Positions 39,731-48,811 of a stretch of 64,000 nt of DNA are shown here, piece after piece. The number at the start of each line of letters is the position of its first letter. Positions within the stretch are counted from its first letter, which is position 1. The stretch is from NCBI RefSeq assembly GCF_001658025.2, contig NZ_CP014007.2, positions 3,162,001 to 3,226,000 of the forward strand, written 5' to 3'. The position numbers and the translations under genes were made by a program. The notes beneath the pieces were generated by a model, which saw nothing but the letters and a program-made list of their open reading frames with translations, searched no databases and was not told where the DNA came from. Source of the stretch: Kosakonia oryzae (GTDB lineage Bacteria; Pseudomonadota; Gammaproteobacteria; Enterobacterales; Enterobacteriaceae).

Positions 39731-40573
39731 CTATGCTTTTTCCGCAAAACGCATCGCCAGCCACTGTGCCTGCTGCTGCATTACCAGCACCTGATGGCCC
39801 TGCTCTCGCCACTGAATATCGCCCTGGCTAAGGCAGCGCCTGAGCTGCTCCAGTGAAGCCACCTGAAAACAGAGCGCCACCATTTTCGCCGGTGCCTGCG
39901 CCGCAACAGGCGGCAGCGCAAACTCCAGGCTTGCTTGTTGATGCGTGATAATGCGCAGGCAACAGGTTCCTGAATCAAGCACATAGCCGCCGTTCTCCTC
40001 CGCGCGGGCCTCCGTGCCGAACAACTGGCGATACAGCGCCAGCGTCTGTTCAGGTTGCGGCGAGGCAATAACGAACGCGGACAGCGCCTGCACGCTATTA
40101 GGATGTACTTGCCAGGCGGGCTGCCAGACGGCTTGCGGCGTCTGATGTTCGCAGAAAAAACTGAAGCCGTATTCCACGGCGCTGGCGCGGATCCGCGAGA
40201 TACAAAACCGGGCCTCAGTCTGGCTGCCGTCCGGCAGTATCACCGGGCGGAAGAAGCGGGTCGGCGGTTCGCCATCGAGCTGGCATTGCTGGAGGTGCCG
40301 CCATACCGCATGCGCATCGCGGGTTTTCCAGACCAGCCCGGCAAGGCCTGGGGCTACGTTCCATAAACCGCGCGCATCTGTCTGGCGGGCGGGTTCATAA
40401 CCTAAAAGTTCCAGATAGTTATCGGCAAAGATGGCCAGATGGTTGCTGGAGCCCATCGAATGGTGTCCCCGCGTACTGAGCTGAAATCCCATCCGCTGGA
40501 ACAGGCATTGCGCCTGATCCAGTTCTTCATCAACATTAATCACCGCGTGATCGATAACCGGGGTAATCGGCAT
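39731..40573 (-). CDS. VOC / glyoxalase-like protein
   Basis: 280 residues with two vicinal-oxygen-chelate half-domains. It starts MPITPVIDHAVINVDEELDQ, carrying the first metal His (H9), then GLAGLVWKTRDAHAVWRHL and a second half with LYRQLFGTEA. It looks like the glyoxalase-like_3 domain found in hydrolytic or isomerising enzymes of amino acid and aromatic catabolism. ATG 40573 follows AGAAGGA. It is the last gene of the leftward ABC transporter operon, 31 bases after livF, so it likely acts on the imported compound. Exact reaction unknown. Confidence 0.75.
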   Translation of the reverse strand: MPITPVIDHAVINVDEELDQAQCLFQRMGFQLSTRGHHSMGSSNHLAIFADNYLELLGYEPARQTDARGLWNVAPGLAGLVWKTRDAHAVWRHLQQCQLDGEPPTRFFRPVILPDGSQTEARFCISRIRASAVEYGFSFFCEHQTPQAVWQPAWQVHPNSVQALSAFVIASPQPEQTLALYRQLFGTEARAEENGGYVLDSGTCCLRIITHQQASLEFALPPVAAQAPAKMVALCFQVASLEQLRRCLSQGDIQWREQGHQVLVMQQQAQWLAMRFAEKA

Positions 40574-40604
40574 AGCGTATTCCTTCTGTTCTTTTTTGAT
40601 CCTG

Positions 40605-41324
40605 TCAGGCAGCACGACCGCCAAAATAGAGCTCGCGCATACGCGGGTCGTCCAGCAGATCCCGCGCGCTGCCCTCCATCGCCACTTTCCCCAGTGCCAG
40701 TACGTAAGCCCGGTCGGAAATGTGCAGAGCTTCCATGGCATTCTGCTCGACCATCAAAATGGTCACTTTTTCCTGGCGGCGAATGGTTTGTATGGCGCTA
40801 AACACTTCCGTCAGCATTTTCGGTGACAGCCCGGCCGAGGGTTCATCAAGCAGCAGTACCGCCGGTTCGGGCATCAGTGCGCGGGCCAGCGCGAGGATTT
40901 GCCGCTCGCCGCCGGAAAGCGCGGACGCGGGCGATTGCCACTTTTTATGTAACACCGGGTAATGTTCCGCCAGTTGCGCCATCCGCTGTTTACGCTGGCC
41001 GGGCGGCAAAAACTGCCCCCCGGTTTGCAGATTTTCTGCCACGGTCAGATTGTTGAAGACATTGTCCAGTTGCGGGACAAACCCGAGTGCGCATTCACGG
41101 ATTTTGCGGTGCACCGGAATTTTTGCCGTTTCCCGACCATCAATTTCAACCCGCCCTTCGCGCGGCGAGACAAAACCAGCAATCGATTTCAGCAAGGTGG
41201 ATTTGCCGCAGCCATTTGGCCCCAGCAGCGTCACGATTTCCGCCTGTTCAACGTGCAATGAAATGCCATGCAGAATATCAATCCCCGGGGTATAACCGGC
41301 GACCACGTTTTCGAGGGTAATCAT
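40605..41324 (-). CDS. Branched-chain-type ABC transporter ATPase (LivF-like)
   Basis: 239 residues with Walker A GPNGCGKST, signature ALSGGERQILALARAL and Walker B VLLLDEPSAGLSP. ATG at 41324 follows AGGAGG and overlaps the LivG-like stop (ATGA). The two ATPases form the heterodimeric motor of a HAAT-type importer. Long upstream frame extensions are not family-like. Confidence 0.88.
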   Translation of the reverse strand: MITLENVVAGYTPGIDILHGISLHVEQAEIVTLLGPNGCGKSTLLKSIAGFVSPREGRVEIDGRETAKIPVHRKIRECALGFVPQLDNVFNNLTVAENLQTGGQFLPPGQRKQRMAQLAEHYPVLHKKWQSPASALSGGERQILALARALMPEPAVLLLDEPSAGLSPKMLTEVFSAIQTIRRQEKVTILMVEQNAMEALHISDRAYVLALGKVAMEGSARDLLDDPRMRELYFGGRAA

Positions 41325-42100
41325 ACGGCCTCCTGCAATGTTGCAGTGCTGTGCCCAAGATAGGCCTCCAGCACCTGCTGGTTCTGCGCCAGTTCGTCCG
41401 GGCGGCAACTGGCAACAATCTGCCCGCGATCCAGCACGATACAGCGCTGACACAAGGTGTTAATAAAGTGCATGTCGTGCTCGATGACCAAAAGTGAAAT
41501 GCCCTGACGGCTGAGGTTAACCAGCGTTTCCACCAGCTCCTGACGTAATTTCGGGTGCACGCCGGCCATAGGCTCATCCAGCATCAGAAGCGTCGGTTTG
41601 CCCATCAACGCACAGGCAATGCCCAGTAATTTTTTCTGTCCGCCGGAAAGCGCCGCCGCAGGCAGGTCTTTCACTTTGGTTAACAACAAAATATCCAGTA
41701 ATTCGCGGGCGCGGGCTCTGTCTTCCTGTTCGGCTTTACGCCCGGAGGGCAGCCCAAGCAGACCATTGAATAACCCGTGCTGACGAGTGCCCGCCGTCAT
41801 CACGACTTCCATCACGCTCATCTTTTCCGGCATAACCGGTAGCTGGAAGGTACGCGCAATGCCCGCCTGGATGATCCGGTGGCTGGGCTGGCAAGCAATG
41901 GAACGCCCATCAAATGTGATGCTGCCGCCATCCGGCCGGGTAAACCCGGAAATGGTGTTAAGCAGCGTGCTTTTACCGGAACCATTCGGCCCCAGCAGGC
42001 CAAGAATTTCGCCCTTCTCCAGCGTAAATGATACGGATGTCAGTACCTGGTTGCCGCCAAAGGCTTTGCTGACATCAGCCACTTCAAGCAAACGGCTCAT
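41321..42100 (-). CDS. Branched-chain-type ABC transporter ATPase (LivG-like)
   Basis: 259 residues, Walker A GPNGSGKST, signature ALSGGQKKLLGIACALM, Walker B LLMLDEPMAGVHP and switch histidine VIEHDMHFI. The C-terminal tail is the longer LivG form. It overlaps the permease before it by four bases (ATGA) and the second ATPase after it, a tightly coupled operon. Confidence 0.88.
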   Translation of the reverse strand: MSRLLEVADVSKAFGGNQVLTSVSFTLEKGEILGLLGPNGSGKSTLLNTISGFTRPDGGSITFDGRSIACQPSHRIIQAGIARTFQLPVMPEKMSVMEVVMTAGTRQHGLFNGLLGLPSGRKAEQEDRARARELLDILLLTKVKDLPAAALSGGQKKLLGIACALMGKPTLLMLDEPMAGVHPKLRQELVETLVNLSRQGISLLVIEHDMHFINTLCQRCIVLDRGQIVASCRPDELAQNQQVLEAYLGHSTATLQEAV

Positions 42101-42984
42101 GATAAAGTCCTTAATTTTTCCGGTAACAGGCCGCCCGGGCGGGTGAGCAGACAGAGTAATAAAGCCAGACCCACCAACCCCAGGCGCAGAGCGCCAGTCA
42201 GGTCTGAGCTAATGTGAAAATAATCTTTTGCGAAGGGGATAAAGTTATACAGCCCTTCCACCAGCAACACGCCCAGCAGCACGCCGCGCACATTGCCAAT
42301 ACCGCCGATCATCACCATGCTCCAGATAAGAAAGGTTTCCGAAGAGAGCAAATAATCCGGGCTGACATAATCGGTATACCAGGCCAGTAACATGCCAGCC
42401 AGACAGCACATCACCGCGCTGCTCATTAACGCCCGGCATTTCAGCCACGGCAGCGCATAACCCATGCAGATCGCTAATTGAGGTTGCTCGCGCATCAGGC
42501 GCAGCGCCCGGCCAAACCGGCTGGCGCCGATCCGCAGGCTGGCGAGCGTAGCGATAATGACGCTGAGCAGGATAATGACCGCGAAGATACGCGTATCGGT
42601 GACGGTATCGCCGGTTGACCAGGGCGCGGACAGCCCGCCAATCCCCTGCGCGCCGCCTGTCAGATGGTCTTCATTGACCACCGCAATACGGATGATTTCA
42701 GCCAGCGCCAGCGTGGCAATGCCCCAGTAATCCGCCGTGAGCTGACGGCCCAGCAGCGTCATCAGCGCACTGATAACAATGGCGCACAGTAACCCGGCCG
42801 GGATCACCAGCCACAGCGGCAAGCCAAAATTGCTTCCCAGACCAATGGCATAAGCGCCGGTTCCGACAAACACGATATGGCCGAAATTCAGCAAACCGGC
42901 GTAGCCTGCCTGTAAATTCAGGGCAAGTGCGACGATGGCATAGATCCCGGCAAGGCAAAGGATATGCAGTAAAAATTCAGACAC
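42097..42984 (-). CDS. Branched-chain-type ABC transporter permease (LivM-like)
   Basis: 295 residues, about nine membrane helices. LNLQAGYAGLLNFGHIVFVG near the N-terminus and MIGGIGNVRGVLLGVLLVEG near the C-terminus are the LivM hallmarks. GTG at 42984 lies six bases after GGGAGG and overlaps the LivH-like stop by eight bases; an ATG further upstream at 43011 is not family-like. Confidence 0.87.
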   Translation of the reverse strand: MSEFLLHILCLAGIYAIVALALNLQAGYAGLLNFGHIVFVGTGAYAIGLGSNFGLPLWLVIPAGLLCAIVISALMTLLGRQLTADYWGIATLALAEIIRIAVVNEDHLTGGAQGIGGLSAPWSTGDTVTDTRIFAVIILLSVIIATLASLRIGASRFGRALRLMREQPQLAICMGYALPWLKCRALMSSAVMCCLAGMLLAWYTDYVSPDYLLSSETFLIWSMVMIGGIGNVRGVLLGVLLVEGLYNFIPFAKDYFHISSDLTGALRLGLVGLALLLCLLTRPGGLLPEKLRTLS

Positions 42985-43870
42985 GGCGGACCTCCCGGTT
43001 AAACAGGCCATAAGGACGCAGCAACAGCGCCAGCAGCAGGATCACAAACGATGAGGCATTCACCCAGGTCACCGGGATAAACAATAAGTCACCGCCGAAC
43101 AGCCAGCTCCAATCGATGTTGGTCACGAGGGTTTCGGTTGTCGCGATGAGGAGCGCGCCAAAAATAGCGCCCATTGGGTTTCCCAGACCGCCAAGAATGG
43201 CGGCAGCGAGTACCGGCAACATCAGATCATTGCCCTGGTTAACCCATGCACTGGCGTTCATCGCCAGCATGCTGCCGCCCACGGCGGCCAGCATTCCGGC
43301 CACCAGATTGACGGTGTGGATAATGGCGCTGGCATTTAACCCGGAGGCTGCCGCCAGATCCCGGTTACTGGCCAGCGCACGAATAGCGCGGCCTTGCGGC
43401 GTGCGAAACAGCAGCAGGCTGAACATCACCACCAGCGAAATCGTGACGCCAAGGCTCCAGAGTTCGTCGGAGGAGATGCGGGTGTCACCTACCTGTAAGA
43501 GCGCGCCCACGGGCAGGGAATAATTCACCGGGGCCGATCCCTCAACCCCGAGAACCAGTGCAATCAGCACCATCGATACCGCCAGCGAGCCGATCATGGC
43601 GTTAGCGGTGCCGCTTTTCAGCAGCGGCTGGTATACCCAGTGATGCAACATCATGGACAGCATGCCGCAGACTATTGCCGAAAATACGATGGCCAGCGAC
43701 AACGGCATGCCAAGATGAAGCCCGGCGGCGGTCATAAATGAACCGACCATGGCATATTGCATATGGGCGATATTGGCGAACCGTACCAGCCCGTAAACCA
43801 GGCTTAATCCCAGCGCGACCAGCGACAAATCCGCCGTGCGAATTAATGTATCAATCAAAAACTGCAGCAT
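42977..43870 (-). CDS. Branched-chain-type ABC transporter permease (LivH-like)
   Basis: 297 residues with about eight helices. GLSLVYGLVRFANIAHMQYA at the start and AAILGGLGNPMGAIFGALLI near the end are typical of LivH. It follows the binding protein gene by 48 bases and overlaps the second permease gene. Confidence 0.87.
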   Translation of the reverse strand: MLQFLIDTLIRTADLSLVALGLSLVYGLVRFANIAHMQYAMVGSFMTAAGLHLGMPLSLAIVFSAIVCGMLSMMLHHWVYQPLLKSGTANAMIGSLAVSMVLIALVLGVEGSAPVNYSLPVGALLQVGDTRISSDELWSLGVTISLVVMFSLLLFRTPQGRAIRALASNRDLAAASGLNASAIIHTVNLVAGMLAAVGGSMLAMNASAWVNQGNDLMLPVLAAAILGGLGNPMGAIFGALLIATTETLVTNIDWSWLFGGDLLFIPVTWVNASSFVILLLALLLRPYGLFNREVRRV

Positions 43871-43918
43871 GGTTTTTCCCCGATGATGTAGCGTGAACTG
43901 GCAAAATAAAACGGCTCG

Positions 43919-45046
43919 TTACCGGGGAACCGGTACGCCATTAAACGCTTTCACTTTCAGGTATGGCTGGGACTGACGTTGATTATCGGCATCCAGATTT
44001 AATGTGCCGGTAATGCCCGTAAAGCCAGGCGCAACGGTTTTCATTGCTGCGATCATGGCTGCCGGATCGGCACTGTGCGCTTTATCAATCGCTGCCGCCG
44101 CCAGCATCACGCTATCCCAGGCATAGCTGCCATACACGGATCGTGGCTTCTCATGGAATTTTTGCTGGTACAGCTCCGCATAATTTGCGCCGTTGCCGCT
44201 CGCCGCTTTCTGGTCAATACCCGCCACTTCCATACCAACCTGCCCGTTGGTGTACTGCGCCGGAGAACCTTCAATGGCCATGGTTAAATACATGCCATAC
44301 CAGGGCGTTTTATTCAGACCCAGCTCCCAGGCCTCGCGGTTCAGCACAATGGCATCCTGGCCGTAGCTGGTATAGACATACGCTTGCGGATGGGCGCGGG
44401 AGATTTGCTCCAGCTCGCGGCGGTAAGAAGGCTGGCCGCTGGTATAGAGCACTTTGGCAACCACTTTGCCACCCGCTTTTTCAAACGCTTTGGTGAACTG
44501 CTCCGCCATCCCCTGACCATACGCGCCATCCGGGGCGATAAAGGCCACATTGCTGTAACCGAGCTGGCGCACATCTTGTGCCGAGAAGCTCGCGGAAAGG
44601 GAATCCAGGCCAATCACGCTCCAGGACGTCGCGCCGATTTTGCGGATATCGGTGCTGGTGCCGGAAATATTGATGTGTAGCAGGTTGTTCTTCACCAGAT
44701 ATTGCCCAATTGGAATGGTAACGCTGGAGGAAAAACTGCCCATCACTAAAGGGACATGGTTAACCTGGGTTAACTTACGTACGGCATTCAGGCCTGTTAC
44801 CGGGCTTTCGGCGGAATCTTCCACGATCACATGTAATGGCTGGCCATTAACGCCGCCATGGGCATTGATCTGTTCAACCGCCAGTTCCATACCACGACGC
44901 TGATCTTCACCAATGCTGGCGCTGGTGCCGGTTAAGGGCAAAATCGCGCCAATGTTCACATCGGCCTGCGCCGTGTGCGCCAGACCTAACAACGTCATAC
45001 CTGCCAGTGTTGACAGCGTCATGCCCTGCCCAAAACGATTTTTCAT
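43919..45046 (-). CDS. Branched-chain-type ABC transporter binding protein
   Basis: Periplasmic receptor (Peripla_BP_6). Signal peptide ends near residue 28 (AHTAQA), and the mature protein begins DVNIGAILPLTGTSASIGED, the usual LivJ/AmiC-like start. 375 residues. The ligand pocket motif DSAESPVTGLNAVRKL and APDGAYGQGMAEQF are present. ATG at 45046 follows GGAGA. Ligands of this class include branched-chain amino acids, urea, amides and aromatic acids; the neighbours suggest an N-acyl or cyclic-imine-forming amino acid. First gene of the leftward operon. Confidence 0.88.
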   Translation of the reverse strand: MKNRFGQGMTLSTLAGMTLLGLAHTAQADVNIGAILPLTGTSASIGEDQRRGMELAVEQINAHGGVNGQPLHVIVEDSAESPVTGLNAVRKLTQVNHVPLVMGSFSSSVTIPIGQYLVKNNLLHINISGTSTDIRKIGATSWSVIGLDSLSASFSAQDVRQLGYSNVAFIAPDGAYGQGMAEQFTKAFEKAGGKVVAKVLYTSGQPSYRRELEQISRAHPQAYVYTSYGQDAIVLNREAWELGLNKTPWYGMYLTMAIEGSPAQYTNGQVGMEVAGIDQKAASGNGANYAELYQQKFHEKPRSVYGSYAWDSVMLAAAAIDKAHSADPAAMIAAMKTVAPGFTGITGTLNLDADNQRQSQPYLKVKAFNGVPVPR

Positions 45047-45162
45047 GTTGGTTCTCCGGTTTGCTGTTGCCGGCTTCTGAGGCCGGTGTTTTTTGTCGCC
45101 TGTACAAACGTGCACAAGCCTGCCTGGTAATGCCGAAAAAGCGCGCACTAAAGTGAATATAT

Positions 45163-45176
45163 AAGTGCATACACTT
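45163..45176. promoter_or_regulatory. Operator copy 1 (AAGTG-N4-CACTT)
   Basis: AAGTG-CATA-CACTT. Located 117 bases upstream of the binding-protein start, with a further AAGTG half-site 12 bases to its left. Confidence 0.72.
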
Positions 45177-45353
45177 GTGCATTAAGCAAAGACGATGCCA
45201 GGAAGCAGAACGTTCCCGGCATCCAGTGCTTATTTCAGGTAAGACAAATGCAAATTCCCGAATAAATACAAGGGAATCGAAAATAATGAAAAGCGCATCA
45301 TGAAACTTTCATTTTTCTTTTTTATCGTGATTTATAAAAACATCTGCGTGCAA

Positions 45354-45367
45354 AAGTGAATACACTT
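45354..45367. promoter_or_regulatory. Operator copy 2 (AAGTG-N4-CACTT)
   Basis: AAGTG-AATA-CACTT, centrally placed in the divergent region. Confidence 0.72.
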
Positions 45368-45470
45368 TGAATCATTTTGGTGCAATGCTGCCGTAAAATG
45401 GTGCGGAAAAAACTCAGGATAAAAAATAAGATAAAAACAGTTATAAATCATAGGCTTTTAAATAAAAACA

Positions 45471-45484
45471 AAGTGTATTCACTT
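45471..45484. promoter_or_regulatory. Operator copy 3 (AAGTG-N4-CACTT)
   Basis: AAGTG-TATT-CACTT, 110 bases upstream of the gntR start; suited to autoregulation. Confidence 0.72.
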
Positions 45485-45593
45485 TTGTGTTGAGTTGTTT
45501 TTTCCGCTGTGCTATCTATAAAAATATTACGTGAAATAACCTGTACAGCATTTTTATTTTCGTGCTGAGTGTGCGGTAAATTAAGGGGATAAT

Positions 45594-46295
45594 GTGGTTG
45601 CTATTAAAAAGAAATCCCGTAGCGCTGACAGTGTGGAAAAGGTCTACGAGAAAGTGAAAGGCCTGGCGATTGATTACCACTTTCGTCCCGGCGAACGGGT
45701 GAATGAAGTTGAGCTTGCGGCGCAACTGGGCGTCTCGCGTACCCCGGTGCGGGAAGCGCTGAACCGTCTGGCGAAAGACGGCTTTATGAACTTTGTCCCC
45801 AACCGGGGTTTTTACTCCCGCGACCTGACGCCGGAAGGTGTCCGCGAGCTGTATGAAGTGCGAATGGTGATAGAGCAGTCCACCTTTCGTTTCGCCTGCC
45901 TGCGGGCAACCGATGAAGAGATCGCTGCAACCACGGCTATCTGGGAGGAAGTGAGCCAGCATCGCCCGGCGCAAACCGAACAGGACTGGGCGAAGATCGC
46001 GGAAATCGATGAGCGTTTCCACATGGAAATAGCCCGTATTTCCCATAACAGCCGGCTCTATGAAATGCTTGATAGCCTGAATTCGCTAAGCCGTTTTTTC
46101 CGGCGCATCGATCTCGAAACCCCCGTGCGCAGGAACAATGCTTATGACGAGCATGTCGAAATTATTGCGGCTTTACGTCAGCGGAATATAGAAAAAGGCG
46201 TGGTGCTGATTGAGCAACATATTTCATTGAGCGCCGAGCACGCAGTTGAAGTGACAAAAGAGGGGCTTGCGAGGATCTATTTTGGCAAGCCCTGA
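45594..46295 (+). CDS. GntR-family transcriptional regulator (FadR/VanR type)
   Basis: 233 residues. N-terminal winged helix with NEVELAAQLGVSRTPVREAL (about 37-56), then an FCD-type all-helical domain with metal-site residues in IDERFHMEIARISHN. GTG start five bases after AAGGGG; the ATG two bases earlier is out of frame. It diverges from the transporter operon and leads the amidohydrolase operon. The palindromes AAGTG-N4-CACTT in the shared region are of the size and symmetry bound by GntR dimers, so it is the probable repressor of both operons, relieved by the substrate. Confidence 0.87.
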   Translation: MVAIKKKSRSADSVEKVYEKVKGLAIDYHFRPGERVNEVELAAQLGVSRTPVREALNRLAKDGFMNFVPNRGFYSRDLTPEGVRELYEVRMVIEQSTFRFACLRATDEEIAATTAIWEEVSQHRPAQTEQDWAKIAEIDERFHMEIARISHNSRLYEMLDSLNSLSRFFRRIDLETPVRRNNAYDEHVEIIAALRQRNIEKGVVLIEQHISLSAEHAVEVTKEGLARIYFGKP

Positions 46296-46417
46296 GCCGC
46301 TCTTTTTCGTTAGCGCCACTACGATAATTGAATCAGCTACCAGAGGGCATTACGCGTTCCGGTAATCCATTCACTGCGCCATGCTGCGGCATTGCGCCGG
46401 GAAAATGCAGAGGAAAT

Positions 46418-47596
46418 ATGCGCTCCATTCCCGAAGAGATTATTCATCAGGCGATTATCTGGCGACGTGAGATCCACGCGCGTCCGGAGATTGGCTTACA
46501 AGAGTTTCATACGTCCGCGAAAATCAGCAGCCTGCTGCGCGAATTTGATCTTGAAGTGCATACCGGTATTGCAGGCACTGGCGTGATGGGTGTTCTGCGC
46601 AATGGCGAGGGGCCGGCAATAGCCCTTCGCGCTGATATTGATGCCTTACCCATCCAGGAAAACAACGTTGTTGACTGGTGCTCAACCTCGCCAGGCACGA
46701 TGCACGCCTGTGGACATGACGGGCATACCGCCATTCTGCTGGGTGCGGCGCGCTATCTCAGCCAGACCAGAGCATTCCACGGTACGGTGTACTTTATTTT
46801 TCAGCCTGCGGAAGAGAATGCCGGCGGCGGGCGTTTGATGGTGGAAGAAGGGATCTTTACGCGCTTTCCCGTTTCTGCGGTCTATGCGCTGCACAACTGG
46901 CCAGGGCTGCCGGTGGGCGAAGTGGCCGTGAGCGCAGGCCCAATGATGGCTTCGCAGGACAACTTTTTTATCACGCTGACTGGCGTGGGATGCCATGCGG
47001 CGATGCCGGAAAAAGGTGCCGATCCGGTGCTGGCCGGTGCGCACCTGATTACCGCATTGCAAACGATCACCACGCGGCGCCTCTCTCCACTGGACAGCGC
47101 CGTGATCAGCGTGACGCAACTGCAGGCCGGAGAAGCGATAAATGTCGTTCCGCAGACAATGCACTTATCCGGCACATTGCGTTGCCTGAGCCAGGCCGCC
47201 AGAACGCGCTGTCAGACTCTGATGGCGGAGTATGTCGAACAACTCGCCCGACCGTTTGGCGTCAGTGGCAGCATTCGTTGGGAATACGGTTACCCGGTAA
47301 CTGTCAACCATGCGCAACAGGCAAAAATTCTGGCGGATGCCGCACGCCATGTCCCCGGTATCACGCAGGTCCATACCCAGTTATCGCCATCCATGGCGGC
47401 AGAAGATTTCGCCTATTTTCTGGAAGCCTGTCCGGGCGCTTATCTGTGGCTGGGGGCCGATGGCCCAACGCCGGGCGCAGCATTACATAACCCGCATTAC
47501 GATTTTAATGACCAACTTATCGCGCCTGGCATCGGTCTTTGGGTATCGCTGGTGGAGAGGTCATTGGGCCCTGTTTCTGTTACATCCGAGGATTAA
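46418..47596 (+). CDS. M20D-family amidohydrolase (N-acyl amino acid hydrolase type)
   Basis: Metal-dependent amidohydrolase of 392 residues, hippurate/N-acyl-L-amino-acid hydrolase family. Metal ligands are visible: C98 and H100 in MHACGHDGHT, E132/E133 in QPAEENAGGG, H159 in ALHNWPG and a late His in LHNPHYDFND. The lid domain (about 180-290) has VTQLQAGEAINVVPQ. ATG 46418 follows AGAGGA; the in-frame upstream start would be TTG with 30 unusual residues. It is followed by the ProC-like and RidA genes and probably cleaves the imported acylated compound. Confidence 0.87.
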   Translation: MRSIPEEIIHQAIIWRREIHARPEIGLQEFHTSAKISSLLREFDLEVHTGIAGTGVMGVLRNGEGPAIALRADIDALPIQENNVVDWCSTSPGTMHACGHDGHTAILLGAARYLSQTRAFHGTVYFIFQPAEENAGGGRLMVEEGIFTRFPVSAVYALHNWPGLPVGEVAVSAGPMMASQDNFFITLTGVGCHAAMPEKGADPVLAGAHLITALQTITTRRLSPLDSAVISVTQLQAGEAINVVPQTMHLSGTLRCLSQAARTRCQTLMAEYVEQLARPFGVSGSIRWEYGYPVTVNHAQQAKILADAARHVPGITQVHTQLSPSMAAEDFAYFLEACPGAYLWLGADGPTPGAALHNPHYDFNDQLIAPGIGLWVSLVERSLGPVSVTSED

Positions 47597-47598
47597 TT

Positions 47599-48402
47599 AT
47601 GAGCCATATCCACTTTATTGGTGCCGGTCAAATGACCGAAGCAATCCTGCGCGCCGCCTTAAAACGCGGCGCATTAAACCCGGACAAGGTCAGCTTATCG
47701 GACATTGATCCAGCGCGAATTGAAACGCTGAAAACGCGCTATCAGTTGAGCAATACACAGGATTTGCCCGACGCGCTGGCCGCAGCGGATCACATCGTGA
47801 TCGGGGTTCGTCCGCAGGATGATATTGCCGGTGTCGCACAACTGATTAAGCAGCATGCAGCGCCGCAGGCGTCAGTTATTTCTATTATTGCTGGCGTAAC
47901 GCTGGCTCAACTGTCTGAAATGCTGGGCGAGTCGCGTCCGATTACGCGGATCATCCCGAATACGCTGACGGATACCGGGCTGGGCTACAGCGGCGTGGCG
48001 TTTAATGCTTATGTCAACAGCGCGTCCGTCATGCCGTTCCTCGAAAGTTTCGGCAAGGTGATGGTACTGGAGGAGCGGCTGATTGACGTTTTCACCGGTT
48101 TTGCTGTCGCTGGCGTCAACTATGTCTATTACTTTGTCGAAGCACTGGCTGATGCCGGAGTTCTTGCCGGGTTAACCCGCACGCAGTCCACGCAGGTGGT
48201 GTGGGAAAACCTGGTCGGCGCGGTTGAAATGCTTAAGTTAACCGGACGCCATCCGCGCCAACTGATGGATATTAATAACTCTCCGGCGGGTGTCGGCATT
48301 AATGGTTTGTATGAGTTGAATAAAAGTGATTTCGCCGCTGGCCTGCAAAGCAGCGTTCTGGCTGCGGTACGTCGTACGACGGAGCTTTCCGGTCAAAAAT
48401 AA
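47599..48402 (+). CDS. Pyrroline-5-carboxylate reductase-like protein (ProC family)
   Basis: 267 residues. N-terminal NAD(P)-binding fold MSHIHFIGAGQMTEAIL, then ITRIIPNTLTDTG in place of the usual R-x-M-P-N-T-P, and VEALADAGVLAGLTR at the dimer domain. The SGSGPAY segment of housekeeping ProC is altered to VAGVNYVY, so the substrate is probably another cyclic imine and not proline biosynthesis. It starts two bases after the amidohydrolase stop, behind GAGGA, and is co-transcribed with it and ridA. Confidence 0.82.
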   Translation: MSHIHFIGAGQMTEAILRAALKRGALNPDKVSLSDIDPARIETLKTRYQLSNTQDLPDALAAADHIVIGVRPQDDIAGVAQLIKQHAAPQASVISIIAGVTLAQLSEMLGESRPITRIIPNTLTDTGLGYSGVAFNAYVNSASVMPFLESFGKVMVLEERLIDVFTGFAVAGVNYVYYFVEALADAGVLAGLTRTQSTQVVWENLVGAVEMLKLTGRHPRQLMDINNSPAGVGINGLYELNKSDFAAGLQSSVLAAVRRTTELSGQK

Positions 48403-48427
48403 CACTACTTTTTAATAAGGTTGGTCT

Positions 48428-48811
48428 ATGTCAGCAATTTCAACGTCCCAGGCGCCTGCCGCTATTGGGCCTTATGTTCAGGGGGTAGATTCAGGCTCCC
48501 TGGTGTTCACTTCCGGGCAGATCCCGTTAAACCCGACGACGGGCGAGATGGCGACAGACATTGCGCAGCAAACCCGGCAGTCGCTGGAAAATGTGCAGGC
48601 CATTATCGAGGCAAGTGGCCTGCAGGTGGCGGATATTGTTAAAACCACCATTTTTGTCAAAGACCTTAATCATTTTTCGCAGGTGAACGCGGTATATGAA
48701 GCCTTTTTCCGCGAACATGACGCCGCTTTCCCGGCGCGTTCCTGCGTGGAAGTGGCACGCCTGCCAAAAGATGCCGGTGTGGAAATTGAGGCCATGGCAG
48801 TACGCCGCTAA
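48428..48811 (+). CDS. RidA/YjgF-family enamine/imine deaminase
   Basis: 127 residues. The family signature IGPYVQGVDSGSLVFTSGQI, the active-site arginine R104 in FPARSCVEVARLPKDAGVEI and the acidic pair at the end are present. RidA proteins hydrolyse reactive enamine/imine intermediates to keto acids. It ends the operon amidohydrolase - ProC-like - RidA, which suggests that an imine arises in this pathway. Confidence 0.87.
   Translation: MSAISTSQAPAAIGPYVQGVDSGSLVFTSGQIPLNPTTGEMATDIAQQTRQSLENVQAIIEASGLQVADIVKTTIFVKDLNHFSQVNAVYEAFFREHDAAFPARSCVEVARLPKDAGVEIEAMAVRR

Larger units (their letters stand above)
45047..45593. promoter_or_regulatory. Divergent control region of the amidohydrolase/ABC locus
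   Basis: 547 AT-rich bases between the leftward transporter operon and the rightward gntR operon. It contains three copies of the palindrome AAGTG-N4-CACTT and an additional AAGTG half-site at 45151. No gene is seen. Confidence 0.7.
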
